Source: an uncultured Clostridia bacterium (lineage in GTDB: Bacteria > Bacillota > Clostridia > Oscillospirales > Ruminococcaceae). Taken from it: 25,559 nucleotides of DNA. The notes beneath the pieces were generated by a model. It made no database searches. It was given only the letters and a program-made list of their open reading frames with translations, and was not told where the DNA came from. The translations under genes were made by a program, and so were the position numbers. This document shows positions 23,481-25,559 of the stretch, in pieces (within the stretch, counting starts at the first letter, position 1; each line of letters begins with the position of its first letter). The stretch is from assembly GCA_946533615.1 (NCBI GenBank), contig CAMNBY010000155.1, forward strand, positions 1 through 25,559, read 5' to 3'.

Positions 23481-23583
23481 TCCTCTTGCACTATCCTGCT
23501 GACCCCCACCGTATCGCGAGGGAAACCCGGCACATCACACAGTTGTGAGGCGGCTTCGCCGCCGATCACGCGGACTAAAAAAA
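23481..23583 (-). repeat. Dispersed ~100-bp repeat, copy B (in the cysE leader)
   Basis: This is the minus-strand counterpart of 9312-9418. It begins with the seven T residues of the T-box terminator, then TCCGCGTGATC (23574-23564), a GGCGGC-GAA-GCCGCC hairpin, TGTGATGTGC and the 19-base exact block (23524-23506). It lies between the T-box terminator and the cysE ribosome site and so is part of the read-through mRNA. Confidence 0.8.
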
Positions 23584-23820
23584 GCTGCACGGACGGTGCT
23601 TTGATGCACTGTCCGGAGGCAGCTTTTGCTACGGTCCCACTCCGTCTTTCCGCAGGGAATCCCCTTGCGGCTCTTTGTCTTTAACGCAGACCTACGCAGC
23701 GGAATACTTCGTTTCCTCCGCCGTGCAGCCATGCCCTTCGGCACAGCAGCGACCGCACTTCACCGCGCTGCTAAGTGAGCCTTTCACCAAACGGCCCCTC
23801 TCTGTCCAAAGCCTGCGCGG
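23577..23820 (-). ncRNA. T-box riboswitch (tRNA-Cys) controlling cysE-cysS
   Basis: On the minus strand the leader has the expected T-box order. A Stem I base (CCGCGCAG pairing CTGCACGG with one mismatch) encloses the AGAGAG stretch (about 23804-23799) and the GGTGAAAGG loop region. The specifier GAA-G-TGC follows, with UGC at 23757-23755. The T-box bulge segment GGAGTGGGACCGTAGC (23643-23628) matches AGGGTGGNACCGCG in spacing. Last is a long terminator (23627-23577) with stem AAAAGCTGC/GCAGCTTTT, inner stems CGGAC/GTCCG and GTGC/GCAC, and seven T residues. Uncharged tRNA-Cys should pair with UGC and the TGG bulge and allow read-through. The UGC specifier agrees with the downstream genes. No clear promoter was found upstream. 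Confidence 0.9.
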
Positions 23821-23876
23821 CTACTTTTGCCGCTATACATTTAGGATATTCGTCTTTAGTATTTAGTATTCAGTAT

Positions 23877-24452
23877 TTAATCTGCCTGCTCGGCAGGAGC
23901 GTCCCTGCGCTCGAGCGGCAGCATCAGCTCTGCCAGCTCCCCGGCATTGGCCGCAGGCAGGCAGTCGCCCTTGTAGTAGATGTCCTTTTTGTCAGATTCC
24001 AGCACCGCCTTTATCAGCGGAGCCTCCTTGACCGAAAGCTTTACCTCCATGTCAGAATACTTTTGCAGCAGCAGGAAAAGCTCCTTCAGAATGACGTATT
24101 TCCGCGAGTCGCAGTAGACCGCCAGCACAACAGCGTCGGTGTCCTCGAGGCGGTCGCGGTGAAGATCGAGCACCGTGAAGAATTCCGTATCCTTGTAAGG
24201 GAAGATCAGCACCTTGCCGTCTCCCGGGGGGAAGGAGTAGTAGTAATCTCTCACTGCCGCGTGATCGAGCCTGATGCCCATCGAGCGCATTATCCTTTTG
24301 AAAACAGGGTTTTCGCGAGGCTCGCCGCTTCGCTTCGGGCGCTCCTTGAAGGCCTTGCTCCGCTCAACAAGCAGGTCAGTATCATCAGTATCGTAAAGCT
24401 CCGAAAACAGCAGCTCCGAGAGGCTCTCCCTGATCTGTAGGCTCATGCCCAT
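23877..24452 (-). CDS. Hypothetical protein in the rimO-pgsA cluster
   Basis: I do not recognise this 191-residue soluble protein. It has no signal peptide or membrane helix. Its features are an acidic and basic N-terminal third with ERPKRSGEPREN, a middle with YYYSFPPGDGKVLIFPYKD, strand-helix patterns around AVVLAVYCDSRKY, and a C-terminus ending in LMLPLERRDAPAEQAD. The ATG at 24452 has an AAGGTGG site. It follows pgsA by 73 bp on the same strand and is followed by the T-box leader, so it is probably the last gene of the rimO-pgsA transcript. Base composition is like the core genome. Confidence 0.72.
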   Translation of the reverse strand: MGMSLQIRESLSELLFSELYDTDDTDLLVERSKAFKERPKRSGEPRENPVFKRIMRSMGIRLDHAAVRDYYYSFPPGDGKVLIFPYKDTEFFTVLDLHRDRLEDTDAVVLAVYCDSRKYVILKELFLLLQKYSDMEVKLSVKEAPLIKAVLESDKKDIYYKGDCLPAANAGELAELMLPLERRDAPAEQAD

Positions 24453-24525
24453 AAAGACACCACCTTCTGCGCTTTAGTTGAATGTCACAGCTGTGCCGCA
24501 GACCTGTTGCCCTGCGGCGTGCGTA

Positions 24526-25110
24526 TCATTTGCTGGAATCAATATACTTCCAATAGCCCTTGAGGTAGACAACGCCGGAGATCACGGTAAGCACAACGGC
24601 TATCCAGATAAGGGCCTCGTTTGTAAGGAACACGCCCGAATGCCAGTTAAGGTCGGGGCTGCCCTTTTCGTCAAGGTTCGGGAAGAATATTTGCAGCGCC
24701 ATCACGGCGATCAGCGCCACCATAGTGAACGCGGTCTTGAGCTTGCCCCAGATACCTGCGGCAACGACAACGCCCTCGCCGGCAACAACGAGCCTGAGGC
24801 CTGTTACCATGAACTCTCGCGAGAGAATGATAACGACAGCAACGGGGTCGATAAGGCGTTCAAAGGTGAACGCGATGAGAGCGGTCATTACCAGCAGCTT
24901 GTCGGCCAGCGGGTCGAGAAACTTTCCGAAGGTCGTGATTTGGTTATTTGCGCGGGCAAGGTGTCCGTCCAGCGCGTCGGTGATCGAAGCGAGTGCAAAC
25001 ACCACCAGCGCCCAGATCATGTGGTGAGGTATCTCGTACACCAGCACGAACAGCAGGAAAAACGGTATCAGCAGTACTCTCAAGACTGTAAGCTTATTTG
25101 GTAGATTCAT
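24526..25110 (-). CDS. pgsA: CDP-diacylglycerol-glycerol-3-phosphate 3-phosphatidyltransferase
   Basis: The 194-residue integral membrane enzyme makes phosphatidylglycerol phosphate from CDP-diacylglycerol and glycerol 3-phosphate. The CDP-alcohol phosphatidyltransferase motif D-x2-DG-x2-AR-x8-G-x3-D-x3-D is exact at residues 45-70 (DALDGHLAR to the Asp at 70). The start MNLPNKLTVLRVLL is typical, so the ATG at 25110 is chosen although its AAAGGA site is 12 bases away; an in-frame GTG at 25131 lies too close upstream of that site. It follows rimO by 35 bp, a common Firmicutes order. Confidence 0.94.
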   Translation of the reverse strand: MNLPNKLTVLRVLLIPFFLLFVLVYEIPHHMIWALVVFALASITDALDGHLARANNQITTFGKFLDPLADKLLVMTALIAFTFERLIDPVAVVIILSREFMVTGLRLVVAGEGVVVAAGIWGKLKTAFTMVALIAVMALQIFFPNLDEKGSPDLNWHSGVFLTNEALIWIAVVLTVISGVVYLKGYWKYIDSSK

Positions 25111-25145
25111 AGCTTTGCAAAGTCCTTTCACAAGCGTTGTTATAT

Positions 25146-25559
25146 TCAGACTCTTGTTCCCAGCAGGTCGTAGTCCATGATGTCATCGACCTCGACCATA
25201 ACGAACTCGCCCTCGCGGAGCTTGCGGTCGCTGGTAAAGAAGACCTTCCCGTCAATTTCGGGGGCATCGGCGGCGCTGCGGCCGAACCAGCACTCAGCGT
25301 ACCTGTCGAAGCCCTCTGTTACGACCTCGAGCGTCTGTCCGAGGCGGCTCTCGTTGAAGCGGTCGGAGATGAACATCTGCTCCTCCATGATTATCTCGCT
25401 TCTTTTTTCCTTTATCCTTACCGAGAGCTGGCCGTCGAACTCGGCGGCGGGTGTGCCCTCCTCGGCAGAGTAGGCGAAGCACCCGAGGCGCTCAAACTTT
25501 ATCTCCTTGACAAATTCGCACAGCTCCTCGAACTGCTCCTCGGTCTCTCCCGGGAAGCC
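25146..25559 (-). CDS. rimO: Ribosomal protein S12 methylthiotransferase, C-terminal part
   Basis: The frame is open to the right edge, so only the last 137 codons are present. They cover the end of the radical-SAM domain (GFPGETEEQFEEL, FERLGCFAYSAEEGTPAA) and the C-terminal TRAM domain. The wording RLGCFAYSAEEGTPA fits RimO better than the tRNA-modifying MiaB. RimO adds a methylthio group to an aspartate of ribosomal protein S12. The radical-SAM CxxxCxxC cluster lies outside the window and cannot be checked. Confidence 0.88.
   Translation of the reverse strand, partial: GFPGETEEQFEELCEFVKEIKFERLGCFAYSAEEGTPAAEFDGQLSVRIKEKRSEIIMEEQMFISDRFNESRLGQTLEVVTEGFDRYAECWFGRSAADAPEIDGKVFFTSDRKLREGEFVMVEVDDIMDYDLLGTRV

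Overview
This window looks like chromosomal DNA from a Gram-positive Clostridia, most likely a Ruminococcus-like member of the Oscillospiraceae. The lineage call is an inference. It rests on strong AGGAGG-type ribosome binding sites, consensus sigma-A promoters, a CIRCE/HrcA heat-shock operator, a T-box leader, a YfhO-type membrane protein and GC-rich coding sequence interrupted by a few AT-rich accessory genes. I see no prophage, CRISPR array, rRNA, tRNA or complete insertion sequence.

Left part (1-8042). A minus-strand pair encodes a TPM-domain membrane protein and a PspA/IM30-like coiled-coil protein cut by the window edge. It looks like an envelope-stress module driven by a consensus promoter next to a perfect 19-bp palindrome. 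Divergently, a plus-strand run encodes YfhO, a NUDIX hydrolase, a CopA copper ATPase with metal-binding domains at both ends, and a HAD phosphatase. This run ends at a strong bidirectional terminator shared with alr (alanine racemase, minus).

Middle (8043-16166). alr is followed by a repeat-bearing intergenic region, then CIRCE-groES-groEL. Next is a low-GC, repeat-rich accessory stretch (11616-12960): a 105-bp tandem duplication, a GNAT acetyltransferase, and three related structured repeats. Then come a phosphoglucomutase/phosphomannomutase, an ABC ATPase with no adjacent permease, and a very AT-rich orphan membrane-anchored protein.

Right part (16367-25559). A CPA2 cation/proton antiporter (minus) and a two-TM coiled-coil protein (plus) are transcribed divergently. 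An ECF-type sigma factor overlaps a membrane PepSY/Asp-rich protein that is probably its regulator. A cysteine operon, cysE-cysS-cyclophilin-like gene, is preceded by a T-box leader whose specifier reads UGC (Cys). At the right edge are an unknown protein, pgsA and the 3' end of rimO.

The least explained items are a dispersed ~100-bp repeat present once in each orientation (9312-9418 and 23481-23583), one copy of which sits inside the cysE leader immediately after the T-box terminator; the structured repeats at 12581-12896, whose hairpins keep pairing despite sequence change; and the orphan genes beside the ABC ATPase.
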